Origin: an uncultured Treponema sp.
GTDB taxonomy: Bacteria; Spirochaetota; Spirochaetia; Treponematales; Treponemataceae
DNA length: 50,389 nt
Direction: 5' to 3'
NCBI GenBank assembly: GCA_900317625.1
Contig: ONHK01000015.1
Span: forward strand, 1 to 50,389
Shown: in pieces, positions 16,115 through 23,498 of the stretch
Layout: every line of letters begins with the position of its first letter
Numbering within the stretch: the stretch's first letter is position 1
The notes under the pieces: generated by a model
The model's input: the letters and a program-made list of their open reading frames with translations, nothing else
What the model was told of the DNA's origin: nothing
Databases searched by the model: none
Program-made: the position numbers and the translations under genes

Positions 16115-16666
16115 GTGAAAAAGAAATTGTTAAATATTTGTTTGGTAATATTATTTTCTGATTTTATATTTGCTCAAGATTTGCTTATTGCGGAGTTGAC
16201 AGATGTTGATATTGAAAATAAAGAGGAAATCAACCAGAGAACAGAATCAAAAATTGAGATTTTGGAAGAAAAATTTGATTTATGTAAAGATTATTTTGAC
16301 AGAATAAATTCAACATACCAATGGTCAATGGGAATTATTTTTACAGTAATTATAGCTTTTCTCGGCATAACCGGATATAACTATCATAGAATTTTATTTT
16401 TTGATTATCAGTTTAAGGCTGAACCATCAGAAAAACAAAAACTCTCATTGTCATTAAAAGTATTAAATATTTTATCAGCATCTAATTGGGGATATTCAGA
16501 TTGGCTGTTTAGTAAATATTTCAAATATATTGAAGATTGTTGTTCTCGAAAAATTTATTTTAATTACTCTGAAGTGGATGATGTAAAAGAAATGCTGGCT
16601 AAACTTCCAGAAAGATTTGAAAATGAAAAGAACAAATTAATCTCTGTTATTGATTACGATAGATAG
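16115..16666 (+). CDS. Predicted secreted/membrane-anchored protein of unknown function
   Basis: This 183-residue protein is not recognised. It starts at a GTG with AAGGA upstream. The N-terminus KKKLLNICLVILFSDFIFAQ is a plausible signal peptide with cleavage after FA-Q. A second hydrophobic segment, WSMGIIFTVIIAFLGITGYN (about residues 70-90), would anchor it. A short acidic helix lies between, and the remaining C-terminal 90 residues are probably cytoplasmic. It is A+T-rich like its surroundings, and a very small ORF follows after 9 bp. Its position after the glycan cluster suggests accessory content, but no role can be assigned. Confidence 0.6.
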   Translation: MKKKLLNICLVILFSDFIFAQDLLIAELTDVDIENKEEINQRTESKIEILEEKFDLCKDYFDRINSTYQWSMGIIFTVIIAFLGITGYNYHRILFFDYQFKAEPSEKQKLSLSLKVLNILSASNWGYSDWLFSKYFKYIEDCCSRKIYFNYSEVDDVKEMLAKLPERFENEKNKLISVIDYDR

Positions 16667-16675
16667 GAGATGTAT

Positions 16676-16792
16676 ATGCAAAATAATGATTTATTTAGGT
16701 TAAGTTTTATATCTTCAAATTCTAGTAATATTTCTCTGAAAAATAACTTACGGAGAATAGTATATTCTATTTTTTATAAGAAAAATAATTAA
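16676..16792 (+). CDS. Small ORF, 38 codons, unknown
   Basis: A 38-residue ORF begins at an ATG with AGGAG ending 6 nt before it, 9 bp after the preceding gene. The product is Ser/Asn-rich and ends in a basic, hydrophobic stretch. It has no recognised family and could be chance in this A+T-rich sequence; the good ribosome binding site is the only support. Confidence 0.35.
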   Translation: MQNNDLFRLSFISSNSSNISLKNNLRRIVYSIFYKKNN

Positions 16793-16813
16793 AAAAAGAG
16801 AATATAGTGTGAG

Positions 16814-17027
16814 TATTCTCCTAAAATTGGCATATTCTCCTAAAATCCCCTTGACCATAATAAAAAATCTTCGTATATTAAAATCAGTTCCGTGGTAGAA
16901 CTTGCGGCTAGTGCGAAGATTTTTATCATACCATGTCAAAATATAATGACTACCTGTGAGCATCAGGTTTATTGTTGCTGAAGGTACTAGCAAATAAGCA
17001 GATACAATAAAATAGATGCTCAAGGAG
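16814..17027 (+). promoter_or_regulatory. Promoter and structured leader of the 17035 operon
   Basis: TATTCTCCTAAAAT is repeated directly at 16814 and 16833. TTGACC (16851-16856) and TATATT (16874-16879) are 17 bp apart. A perfect inverted repeat AAAAATCTTCG / CGAAGATTTTT (16863-16873, 16914-16924) brackets the -10. The roughly 150 nt leader contains a long-range 7 bp pair GAGCATC (16958-16964) and GATGCTC (17015-17021); the latter directly precedes the AAGGAG ribosome binding site. The arrangement suggests transcript- or protein-controlled translation. It matches no riboswitch that I know. Confidence 0.5.
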
Positions 17028-17034
17028 TAACATT

Positions 17035-17412
17035 ATGTCAAATCTTGAGTTCTTCAAGAAAGAAGCCAAAAATCTTTTAAAAGACTGGAAAACCCAAACA
17101 AAAACTGTAGAAAGCGACGGTTCTATTTTTTTCAGTTATTCCCCAAAATTTTATGATGTGGCAGATTTGTTCCTTTACTATGAATTTAGTGATAAGGACG
17201 AGCAGGATATAGAACTTTCCCGTGCTCAACATCTGATTGCTAAAATGGCTGGATTCAAAAAATGGAACGAACTGATTCATGCTTCCTCAAAACGTTTGGA
17301 GCTTGCGGAGTTGGTAGTCAGACAAGCTAAGAATGATTTTAATGATGACTACAATGGCGGAGTTCCTTTTGATTGGGATATGGATCAGGGCTATGTTGAC
17401 GAATTTGAGTGA
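17035..17412 (+). CDS. Conserved hypothetical protein with AQHLIAKMAGF motif
   Basis: The protein has 125 residues and a good AAGGAG site. Its core, LSRAQHLIAKMAGFKKWNEL near residues 62-81, resembles the short helical motif (AQHLLAxxxGFxxWxxL) seen in the glyoxalase-superfamily-associated domain and in several uncharacterised small proteins. The N-terminal FFKKEAKNLLKDW helix and an acidic tail with FDWDMDQGYVDEF complete it. It has no membrane segment. The nuclease gene at 17427 starts 14 bp after its stop, so the two are one operon, perhaps a regulatory or toxin-antitoxin-like pair. The pairing function is inference. Confidence 0.6.
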   Translation: MSNLEFFKKEAKNLLKDWKTQTKTVESDGSIFFSYSPKFYDVADLFLYYEFSDKDEQDIELSRAQHLIAKMAGFKKWNELIHASSKRLELAELVVRQAKNDFNDDYNGGVPFDWDMDQGYVDEFE

Positions 17413-17426
17413 TATTGGAGAAATAC

Positions 17427-18113
17427 ATGATAGATTTTTTTCAGACAATAAATGTAAAACGTTTCGTTTTTGCAGATGGTGATAATGTAAGTAATCCCAA
17501 AGTATTTATAGATTTTTTGAATGAACATAAATATCTTGAACTGAATTCGCAGATTATATGTTTTATCGGTGCAAACAAGAATCAAAATAATTGGTATAAC
17601 ACTGCTGTAAAATATATTCAGTCTTTTGACAAAAAAACATCTTTCAATTTGACTCCAATACGTATTTTTTCCGAGGGAAATAATGCGCTGGATATGGTCT
17701 TGTCATTTTATGCAGGCTTGGCGATGGGGCAAAATTCCAGAGCCGAATTTGTTATTGTTTCCAATGATAAAGGATATGATTCTGTTGTTGAGCATTTTAG
17801 CAGTCTGGGAGTTCAGATAAAAAGAATACCAATTTGTAATGCGGCAAAGAATGATAAAGAAAAATCTTCTGAAAGTAAGAGTACAAATGCAGATTTAAGT
17901 TTGGAGTTGATAAAAAATTTAAAAAAGCAGATCTTACAGATAAATAATAAAAAGCGTCCTCAAAAAATAGCTGCCTTGAAAAATGTTCTGAAAAACCTCG
18001 ACAGAAAAAATGTAACGGACAAAAATGTAGACAATGTTACAAACCAAATTATAAAAAAATTGGAAAAAGAAAAGAAGCTTTCTGTGAAAAATCAAAGGTT
18101 AGAGTGGAAATAG
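17427..18113 (+). CDS. NYN/PIN-domain protein (putative RNA nuclease)
   Basis: The protein has 228 residues from the ATG at 17427, with GGAG at 17417-17420; a GTG at 17409 is in frame but weaker. The PIN-like acidic residues are seen in FVFADGDNVSN, NNALDMVLSFYAGLA and VIVSNDKGYDSVVEHF, where three Asp positions form the metal site. The C-terminal 65 residues are Lys-rich with a helical NLKKQILQINNKKRP segment, likely RNA-binding. Known NYN/PIN proteins cleave structured RNA. It follows the gene at 17035 in the same operon. The RNA target is unknown. Confidence 0.78.
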   Translation: MIDFFQTINVKRFVFADGDNVSNPKVFIDFLNEHKYLELNSQIICFIGANKNQNNWYNTAVKYIQSFDKKTSFNLTPIRIFSEGNNALDMVLSFYAGLAMGQNSRAEFVIVSNDKGYDSVVEHFSSLGVQIKRIPICNAAKNDKEKSSESKSTNADLSLELIKNLKKQILQINNKKRPQKIAALKNVLKNLDRKNVTDKNVDNVTNQIIKKLEKEKKLSVKNQRLEWK

Positions 18114-18253
18114 GTATTTATTTTTTTGGTGGAGAGAAATGTATTTTTCGTCGACCCTTCTAAAATATGCTGAACTACTTTTCCTGGTATGGAAGTTCTT
18201 TTAAGCAATGCCGAAACTATAACATTTGTGTCAACAACACAGAAAATTTTCAT
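18092..18253 (-). pseudogene. Truncated PIN-domain toxin (C-terminal part lost)
   Basis: On the minus strand, directly after the RelB-like gene, an ATG at 18253 with GGAGAAA upstream begins MKIFCVVDTNVIVSALLKR. This is the N-terminus of the PIN-family toxin, with the first catalytic Asp in VVDTNV. After about 35 residues the similarity ends, near 18155, and the frame runs out at a TGA at 18092. Intact family members are about 130-150 residues with further conserved Asp/Glu residues that are missing here. The tail overlaps the NYN gene, so the toxin is broken and surely inactive. Confidence 0.75.
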
Positions 18254-18256
18254 TTT

Positions 18257-18550
18257 TTATTTCTCCTTTCTGTATGCACGGATTTCTGCATTAATTTCGT
18301 CAAGCGTAAGGTTCTGGATTTTATTCTTTTTTGCTTCTTTGTTAGCCATTTTGAGGATATTGTTTGCCTGTTTAAGAGCCTTCTTTTCGGAATTTACTCT
18401 CATGCTGAACGGAATTCCTCTTTCTTCAACCGATTTTTTGAGGAATATCCTGAACGCAGTCGGCAAATCAAGTCCGAGCTGTTCAAAAATGCTTGTAGCC
18501 TCGTTCTTCAAATCTTCATCTACTCTAATCTGTACCAATGTGCTTGCCAT
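18257..18550 (-). CDS. RelB/DinJ-family antitoxin
   Basis: This 97-residue protein is a clear RelB/DinJ antitoxin with the ribbon-helix-helix start LVQIRVDEDLKNEATSIFEQ and GLDLPTAFRIFLKKSVEERG, and a helical, Lys-rich C-terminal half for toxin binding. A good GGAGGC site precedes its ATG. The partner downstream on the same strand is the broken PIN toxin starting 3 bp after the stop, so the antitoxin is orphaned but intact. It would be expected to bind its own operator. Confidence 0.88.
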   Translation of the reverse strand: MASTLVQIRVDEDLKNEATSIFEQLGLDLPTAFRIFLKKSVEERGIPFSMRVNSEKKALKQANNILKMANKEAKKNKIQNLTLDEINAEIRAYRKEK

Positions 18551-18727
18551 AATGTGCCTCCAAAAATGATAAAAAATGTGTCTGTAGTTTGAATATATGT
18601 GAATGTAATGTGTTTGTCAATAAAACAATGAATAGGAAATGGTAAAGAAAAATGTCTTTAAATTTTATTTCAGACGAAAGTTGTTTAGCAATTCTAAAAC
18701 AAATCGCTATGTGTTCTTGTTCTCACA

Positions 18728-19006
18728 TTATGCCTCCAGAGAATCAAGTTCTGCGAAAAAACTTGCGGCATCTTTTGTGCCTTTTTCACCAGATTTGATT
18801 TGGTCTCGGACCTCATCTGCGGCTTCTAGTGTGTATTTGTTTGGCTGTGGCATAACTACTTCAAACGGCAAACCGCCACGCAAAAGAGACTGCTTTAAAA
18901 ACATATTCACTGCATCGGAAATATTGATTCCGAGAGCCTAAAAAAGTTTTGCGCATTTTTCTTTTGTGTCTGACTCTGTTTTTATCTGTATTATTGCTGT
19001 TCTCAT
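18728..19006 (-). pseudogene. RelB/DinJ-type antitoxin interrupted by an amber codon
   Basis: Read on the minus strand from the ATG at 19006, the frame gives a normal RelB/DinJ start (MRTAIIQIKTESDTKEK), then TAG at 18938-18940 where the family has an ordinary residue. It then continues without other disruption through ALGINISDAVNMFLKQSLLRG to LDSLEA and the stop at 18728. Only the single nonsense codon separates the halves. A downstream ATG at 18910 could give a 60-residue fragment lacking the DNA-binding part. No toxin gene follows. It is a recent-looking loss-of-function or a sequencing error. Confidence 0.75.
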
Positions 19007-19098
19007 GTTTTTAATATATGACGACGTAATGGTGTTGTCAAGAAAAAAGTATAAAAATTGGGAATTGCTTTTTCAAATTCAGTTTTTCCATGTGTAGT

Positions 19099-19239
19099 TT
19101 AGATATTTTTCTGCTTTACAATCCCTTCGCATTTTTCTAAATAAATTTCCGTTATTGAATATCTTTCCTTTGCGTCCAGAAAAAACACCTGATAAACAGA
19201 CAGAAAAAAATCTTTTAAAAACTTGGCAGCTTCTTTCAT
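19099..19239 (-). CDS. Small ORF, possible toxin remnant
   Basis: The product is 46 residues, starting at an ATG with AGAAGG upstream. It contains YQVFFLDAKERYSITEIYLE, which resembles the last strand-helix of RelE/ParE-like toxins but is too short to assign. It lies on the same strand as the decayed RelB genes, so a remnant of another toxin-antitoxin module is possible. The rest of 19007-19438 contains no gene except this and the leader of the flagellar gene, where CCGATAA at 19369-19375 resembles a sigma-28 -10 element without a good -35. Confidence 0.3.
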   Translation of the reverse strand: MKEAAKFLKDFFLSVYQVFFLDAKERYSITEIYLEKCEGIVKQKNI

Positions 19240-19438
19240 TTTTGACCTTCTTGTTAAAAATTTATTTGCTCGGAATTTTTATTTTATTCCATATAATATA
19301 TATGCAAAAAAAATCGAAATCTGAAGTGTTTTACAAAAAAATTGATTTTTTTTGTTTTTGTTAATCGTCCGATAACCATTAATATTTTCTTCTAAAATTC
19401 ATCAAGAAAACTTCCGAAAATAAAATAAGAGGAAAAAT

Positions 19439-19951
19439 ATGAATGTCGGCTTGGTAAATGGATTTTCTAACATTACAAATGGAGAAGGCGCTCTTCAATC
19501 TGCGCAGATGGACAGGGATTTTTCAAAATTTCAAGATTTGGTTGAATCAATCCAGAAAAAAGAAAAAAATTCCACAGTTTCTTCAAGTCAGATTTTACCA
19601 GAAGGAAAATTGAACGGCGATATTTCCAGCGGATTTTCAGGAATGCTCAAAACTAAGAGTGCAACCCACTCAAATCCTGTAGGAGCGGCCGCAAACCAGG
19701 CAAACAGCCATGTAAAAGCAAAAAAAATCGATAAAACTTCAAAACTTTATGAAAAATCAATGGAACTTGAAAGTTTTTTTGTAAAGCAAGTTCTTTCTTC
19801 TATGCGAAAAACGGTTTCTAAATCTGCACTTGGCGGAACAGGAATGGCAGGTCAAATGTATGAAGATATGCTTTTTGACGAATATGCTGTGAATATGACA
19901 AAAAATGCAGGATTCGGTTTGGCAGACCAGATTTATTTGAGCCTTGTTTGA
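19439..19951 (+). CDS. flgJ: Flagellar rod-binding protein (FlgJ N-terminal domain type)
   Basis: This 170-residue protein has a good AGAGG ribosome binding site. The first 90 residues are low-complexity Ser/Lys/Asn. The C-terminal half carries the rod-binding domain: SKLYEKSMELESFFVKQVL, then MRKTVSKSALGG, MAGQMYEDMLFDEYAVNM and the FGLADQIYLSL ending. It lacks the muramidase domain of enteric FlgJ, as in spirochaetes. It would act as a chaperone or cap for the periplasmic flagellar rod. The gene is followed by murC after 27 bp, so it may share a message with the cell wall genes. Confidence 0.85.
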   Translation: MNVGLVNGFSNITNGEGALQSAQMDRDFSKFQDLVESIQKKEKNSTVSSSQILPEGKLNGDISSGFSGMLKTKSATHSNPVGAAANQANSHVKAKKIDKTSKLYEKSMELESFFVKQVLSSMRKTVSKSALGGTGMAGQMYEDMLFDEYAVNMTKNAGFGLADQIYLSLV

Positions 19952-19978
19952 TTGTTTCAATTGTATTAAAATAACGTT

Positions 19979-21469
19979 ATGCAAAATTTATCTCTGCCAG
20001 AAAGTTTAAAGGGCGTTCATTTTCATTTTGTCGGAATAAAAGGAACCGGCATGGCGGCTCTTGTTGAAATATTTTTTAAGAACGGAGCAATAATCACAGG
20101 AAGCGATGTAAGTGAACATTTTTACACAGATGAAATCTTACAGAAACTTGGCATAAAACCTCTTCCTTTTGATGAGAAAAATATAACAGATTCTGTTCAG
20201 ATTGTTGTTTATTCTTCAGCATATAATCTTAAAAAAAATCCGGATTTGATTGCTGCCCAAAAAAAAGGGATTCCATGTCTGCTTTATACTCAGGCATTAG
20301 GATTGTATTCAGAAAAAGCATATTCGTGCGGAATTTGCGGTGTGCACGGAAAAACTTCCACAACAGGTCTTGCTGGAACAATTTTAAAGGAACTTGATTT
20401 ACCGGTGCAGATTCTTGCCGGAAGTGTTATAAATTCTTTTGGAAATACCTGTACTTTTACTTCGAAAAACTGCGGAAATTCTGAAAAGCATTATTTTGTT
20501 GCGGAAACCTGCGAATATCAGCGTCATTTTATGTCGTTTTGTCCGCAAAAAATTATTCTTACTTCTGTTGAGCCTGATCATCAGGATTATTACCCGACTT
20601 ATGAGGATATCCGTTCCGCATTTGTTGACTATATCTGCAAATTGCCACAAAATGGCCAGTTAATTTATTGCGCAGATGATGCCGGAGCAATTGAAACTGC
20701 GAAAATTGCAAAACAAAAACGCCCGGACATTGTTCTTGTGCCTTACGGTGAAAATGCTGATGATGATTACAAGCTTGAATTTCAGACTGTTTCAGACGAA
20801 AAAAATAATTTCAGCATAAAACTTCTTGGTTCTTTGTATTTAAAAGTTCCCGGAAAACATGAAGTTCGGGATGCCGCCGCAGCTGTTGCCTTATGTTGTG
20901 AGCTTTTAAGAACTGCTGGAAAAAATCCATGCGATTATATTGAGAATATCAAGCGCGGTCTTGAAAATTTCAGTGGCGGACGCAGAAGAAGCGAAGTTGT
21001 TGGAACTTGCGTAACTAAAAATGGAAATTCTGTTGTTGTCGTTGATGATTACGGACACCATCCGACTGCGGTAAAAACAACTTTATCTGGTTTTAAAGAA
21101 TTTTACAGCGGGCGGAAACTTATTGTTGATTTTATGAGCCATACTTATTCAAGAACGCAGGCTTTGTTGAAGGAATTTGCCTCATCTTTTGATTCCGCAG
21201 ATGAAGTTATTCTACATAAAATTTATTCTTCAGCGCGCGAAAATCCTAAGGATTTTAATATCACAGGAAAAACTTTGTATGAGGAAACTTTGAAGCATCA
21301 CAAAAATGTTCACTACTTTGAAGAAATTCTTGACGCAAAGGATTTTGTCCTTTCAGAACTGGAAAAAAAATTAGATAAATCAAAATATCCTGACGGTTAT
21401 CTTTTTGTTACAATGGGAGCAGGCGATAACTGGAAACTTGGAAAAGCAATTTTGGAGCAGCTAAAATGA
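19979..21469 (+). CDS. murC: UDP-N-acetylmuramate-L-alanine ligase (MurC)
   Basis: This 496-residue Mur ligase adds L-alanine to UDP-MurNAc in peptidoglycan synthesis. It starts with the N-terminal UDP-binding FVGIKGTGMAAL, then has the ATP loop GVHGKTSTTG at about 121-130. The MurC-type blocks SVEPDHQDYYPTYEDI and VDDYGHHPTAVKTT follow, and MGAGDNW closes the third domain. Mpl is the nearest alternative but has a different middle region. It sits after the flagellar gene and overlaps the next gene by 4 bp, so they are co-transcribed. The ribosome binding site is weak. Confidence 0.88.
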   Translation: MQNLSLPESLKGVHFHFVGIKGTGMAALVEIFFKNGAIITGSDVSEHFYTDEILQKLGIKPLPFDEKNITDSVQIVVYSSAYNLKKNPDLIAAQKKGIPCLLYTQALGLYSEKAYSCGICGVHGKTSTTGLAGTILKELDLPVQILAGSVINSFGNTCTFTSKNCGNSEKHYFVAETCEYQRHFMSFCPQKIILTSVEPDHQDYYPTYEDIRSAFVDYICKLPQNGQLIYCADDAGAIETAKIAKQKRPDIVLVPYGENADDDYKLEFQTVSDEKNNFSIKLLGSLYLKVPGKHEVRDAAAAVALCCELLRTAGKNPCDYIENIKRGLENFSGGRRRSEVVGTCVTKNGNSVVVVDDYGHHPTAVKTTLSGFKEFYSGRKLIVDFMSHTYSRTQALLKEFASSFDSADEVILHKIYSSARENPKDFNITGKTLYEETLKHHKNVHYFEEILDAKDFVLSELEKKLDKSKYPDGYLFVTMGAGDNWKLGKAILEQLK

Positions 21470-22335
21470 CATCAATGACCGGCTATGCCTATAACGAACA
21501 GTCAACAGAAAATGCAGTTGTTTCTGTTGAAATAAAATCCGTAAATTCAAGGTTTTTGGATCTTTCAATAAATCTTCCTGGTTTTTTGAACCAGCTGGAA
21601 AGCTATTACCGTTCAAAAATCAGTGAGAAAGTTCTGCGTGGAAAAGTTGATGTGAGCATCCGCGTAAAAGAACTTGAGTCCGACACTGAAGTTATTGCCG
21701 ATGCGAATGCCGCAAAATCTTATCAGAATGCCATAAAAAAGGTGTGTGAGGCCTGCGGATATGATTCAAAGGAAATTCCTCTAAGCCTGATTATAAGTCA
21801 GCCTGGCGTCTTGAATGTCAACAAAGTTTACGATATTGAAAAATATAAAAATCTTATTGAACCTGTGTTCAATGTGGCGTATACAAAATTTGTAGAAGAC
21901 AGAACAAGGGAAGGCGAGAATCTTAAAATCGATTTGCTTGAAAAACTTTCTGTACTTGATGAATGTGCGGCTTTCTTTAAAAATTGGCAGCCAAAAATGG
22001 AAACTTTTTTTAAGGAAACAATCGTAAAAAAATTCAATGAACTTTTGGGTGAAAACGCAGATGAAAACCGGATTATGACGGAAACAGCCGCAATGCTTGT
22101 AAAATATACGATTAATGAAGAAGTTGTCCGCCTGCACAGTCATTTAAAAGCTATGCGCGATGAAATAAATTCAAATCCTGTTCCTGGAAAAAAACTTGAT
22201 TTTATCTGCCAAGAAACAAACCGTGAGATAAATACAATTGGAAGCAAAAACCAGTTCAGCGAAGTTGGCGCAATGGTCATAAAGGCAAAAGATTCGCTTG
22301 AAAATATCCGTGAACAGGCAAAAAATGTGGAGTAA
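21466..22335 (+). CDS. yicC: YicC/YloC family endoribonuclease
   Basis: This 289-residue protein has the signature N-terminus MTSMTGYAYNEQ, the segment VEIKSVNSRFLDLSINLP and the C-terminal FICQETNREINTIGSKNQ and VMVIKAKDSLENIREQAKNVE-like ending. In E. coli YicC is a ribonuclease that affects sRNA stability. Its function in spirochaetes is unknown. Its start overlaps murC by 4 bp and the kinase gene follows at once. Confidence 0.92.
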   Translation: MTSMTGYAYNEQSTENAVVSVEIKSVNSRFLDLSINLPGFLNQLESYYRSKISEKVLRGKVDVSIRVKELESDTEVIADANAAKSYQNAIKKVCEACGYDSKEIPLSLIISQPGVLNVNKVYDIEKYKNLIEPVFNVAYTKFVEDRTREGENLKIDLLEKLSVLDECAAFFKNWQPKMETFFKETIVKKFNELLGENADENRIMTETAAMLVKYTINEEVVRLHSHLKAMRDEINSNPVPGKKLDFICQETNREINTIGSKNQFSEVGAMVIKAKDSLENIREQAKNVE

Positions 22336-22339
22336 TTTT

Positions 22340-22885
22340 ATGAAGTTGAATAAAGATGTCCGTGTTGCAATCAGTGGAAAATCAGGTTGCGGAAATACAA
22401 CTGTAAGCACTTTGCTTGCTGAAAAACTTGGTGTAAAGCTGATAAATTATACGTTCCGGCAGCTTGCGGCAGAAAAAGGGCTTACGCTTGCTCAGGTTAT
22501 TGAAAATGCAAAGACTGATGATTCTTACGATATTTTTGTTGACAACCATCAGGTTGAACTTGCAAAAGCCGAGCCTTGTGTCTTGGGGAGCCGCCTTGCA
22601 ATCTGGATGTTAAAAGAGGCCGACTTAAAGGTTTATCTTTTCGCAAGCGATGAAACCCGTGCTAACAGAATATTGAACAGAGAAGGCGGTGATTTGCAGA
22701 AAATTAAAGATTTTACCGCAATGCGCGATAGTGAAGATACCCGGCGTTACAAAAAAATCTATAATATTGATAATAATGACTATTCTTTTTCTGATTTAAT
22801 CATTGATACGGCAAATTACAACCCTGAGCAGATTGTTGATATTATTGTTGAAGAACTAAAAAATCGTAATCTTATTTCTGAATAA
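22340..22885 (+). CDS. Cytidylate kinase-like nucleotide kinase (Cmk_2 type)
   Basis: The protein has 181 residues from the ATG at 22340, with GGAG 7 nt upstream. It resembles the short cytidylate kinase-like family, with the N-terminal loop SGKSGCGNTTVSTLLAEKLG, KLINYTFRQLA and a Leu/Arg-rich lid (RANRILNREGGDLQ). The usual P-loop lysine is replaced by Asn in GCGNTT, which I believe occurs in this subfamily. The substrate may be CMP or another nucleotide. It is last in the murC operon, before the terminator at 22892. Confidence 0.75.
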   Translation: MKLNKDVRVAISGKSGCGNTTVSTLLAEKLGVKLINYTFRQLAAEKGLTLAQVIENAKTDDSYDIFVDNHQVELAKAEPCVLGSRLAIWMLKEADLKVYLFASDETRANRILNREGGDLQKIKDFTAMRDSEDTRRYKKIYNIDNNDYSFSDLIIDTANYNPEQIVDIIVEELKNRNLISE

Positions 22886-22891
22886 AAAATA

Positions 22892-22931
22892 AAAAAAGGC
22901 GGTGATTATAATTATAAACACCGCCTTTTTT
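22892..22931. terminator. Bidirectional intrinsic terminator
   Basis: The arms AAAAAAGGCGGTG (22892-22904) and CACCGCCTTTTTT (22919-22931) form a strong stem with A and T runs on both sides. It serves the murC operon on one strand and leuCD on the other. Confidence 0.9.
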
Positions 22932-22951
22932 GTCTTTATAACTTTAAGAGA

Positions 22952-23485
22952 TTAATATTTGCTGTCCGCAAAACCAATCCAACCGTCTTTTTCTACAAGG
23001 GCTTTTTCAAAGTCATCAAGCTTAAAAGGATAGCTTTTAGAAAGGCTTCCTGCGATAAGTTTTACTTTTGCAGTTCCATCTTCGTTGAATACAACTTTAC
23101 ATTCTGTGTCTTTATCTGCAAATGTGCGGAACATATCTTCAATAGATTTTTTGTCCATTTCGATTGCCATCATTCCACAGTTGTACATATTCTGTCGGAA
23201 AATTCGCGCAAAATTAGTTGCAACAACAACATAAATTCCGTTTACTTCCAAAGCCCAAGGCGCGTGTTCGCGGCTTGAACCGCAACCAAAATTTTCACGG
23301 GTAATAATAACTTTCTTTCCCAAAACATCTGTTTTTGGATTAAAACCTTCAAGCTTCAAATCTTCAAGAAGGTAAGGTTTTAAAGCCTGCTTTGAGATTT
23401 CAGTAAGATATTTAGCTGGGATAATTTCATCTGTGTTGATGTCTGAACGATCAAGGAACAGAACGCTTCCGCCAAATTGTTTCAT
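22952..23485 (-). CDS. leuD: 3-isopropylmalate dehydratase small subunit (LeuD)
   Basis: This 177-residue small subunit starts at MKQFGG (ATG at 23485 with GGAGG upstream), not at the longer in-frame ATG at 23536. The conserved swivel-domain motifs are present: DRSDINTDEIIPAKYL, GKKVIITRENFGCGSSREHAPWAL and ATNFARIFRQNMYNCG. With LeuC it isomerises 2- to 3-isopropylmalate. Both belong to the LeuC/LeuD-homoaconitase branch, so a different C-chain acid substrate is possible. It starts 13 bp after leuC ends. Confidence 0.92.
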   Translation of the reverse strand: MKQFGGSVLFLDRSDINTDEIIPAKYLTEISKQALKPYLLEDLKLEGFNPKTDVLGKKVIITRENFGCGSSREHAPWALEVNGIYVVVATNFARIFRQNMYNCGMMAIEMDKKSIEDMFRTFADKDTECKVVFNEDGTAKVKLIAGSLSKSYPFKLDDFEKALVEKDGWIGFADSKY

Positions 23486-23498
23486 TTTTTTCCTCCAG

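Noticed and set aside
18938..18940. Recoded TAG (pyrrolysine) in the RelB gene
   Set aside because: Spirochaetes have no known pyrrolysine system here and no signal is seen; a simple nonsense mutation is enough.
16667..19438. Integron cassette array
   Set aside because: Gene size and toxin-antitoxin content suggested it, but no repeated attC-like sites or integrase were found.
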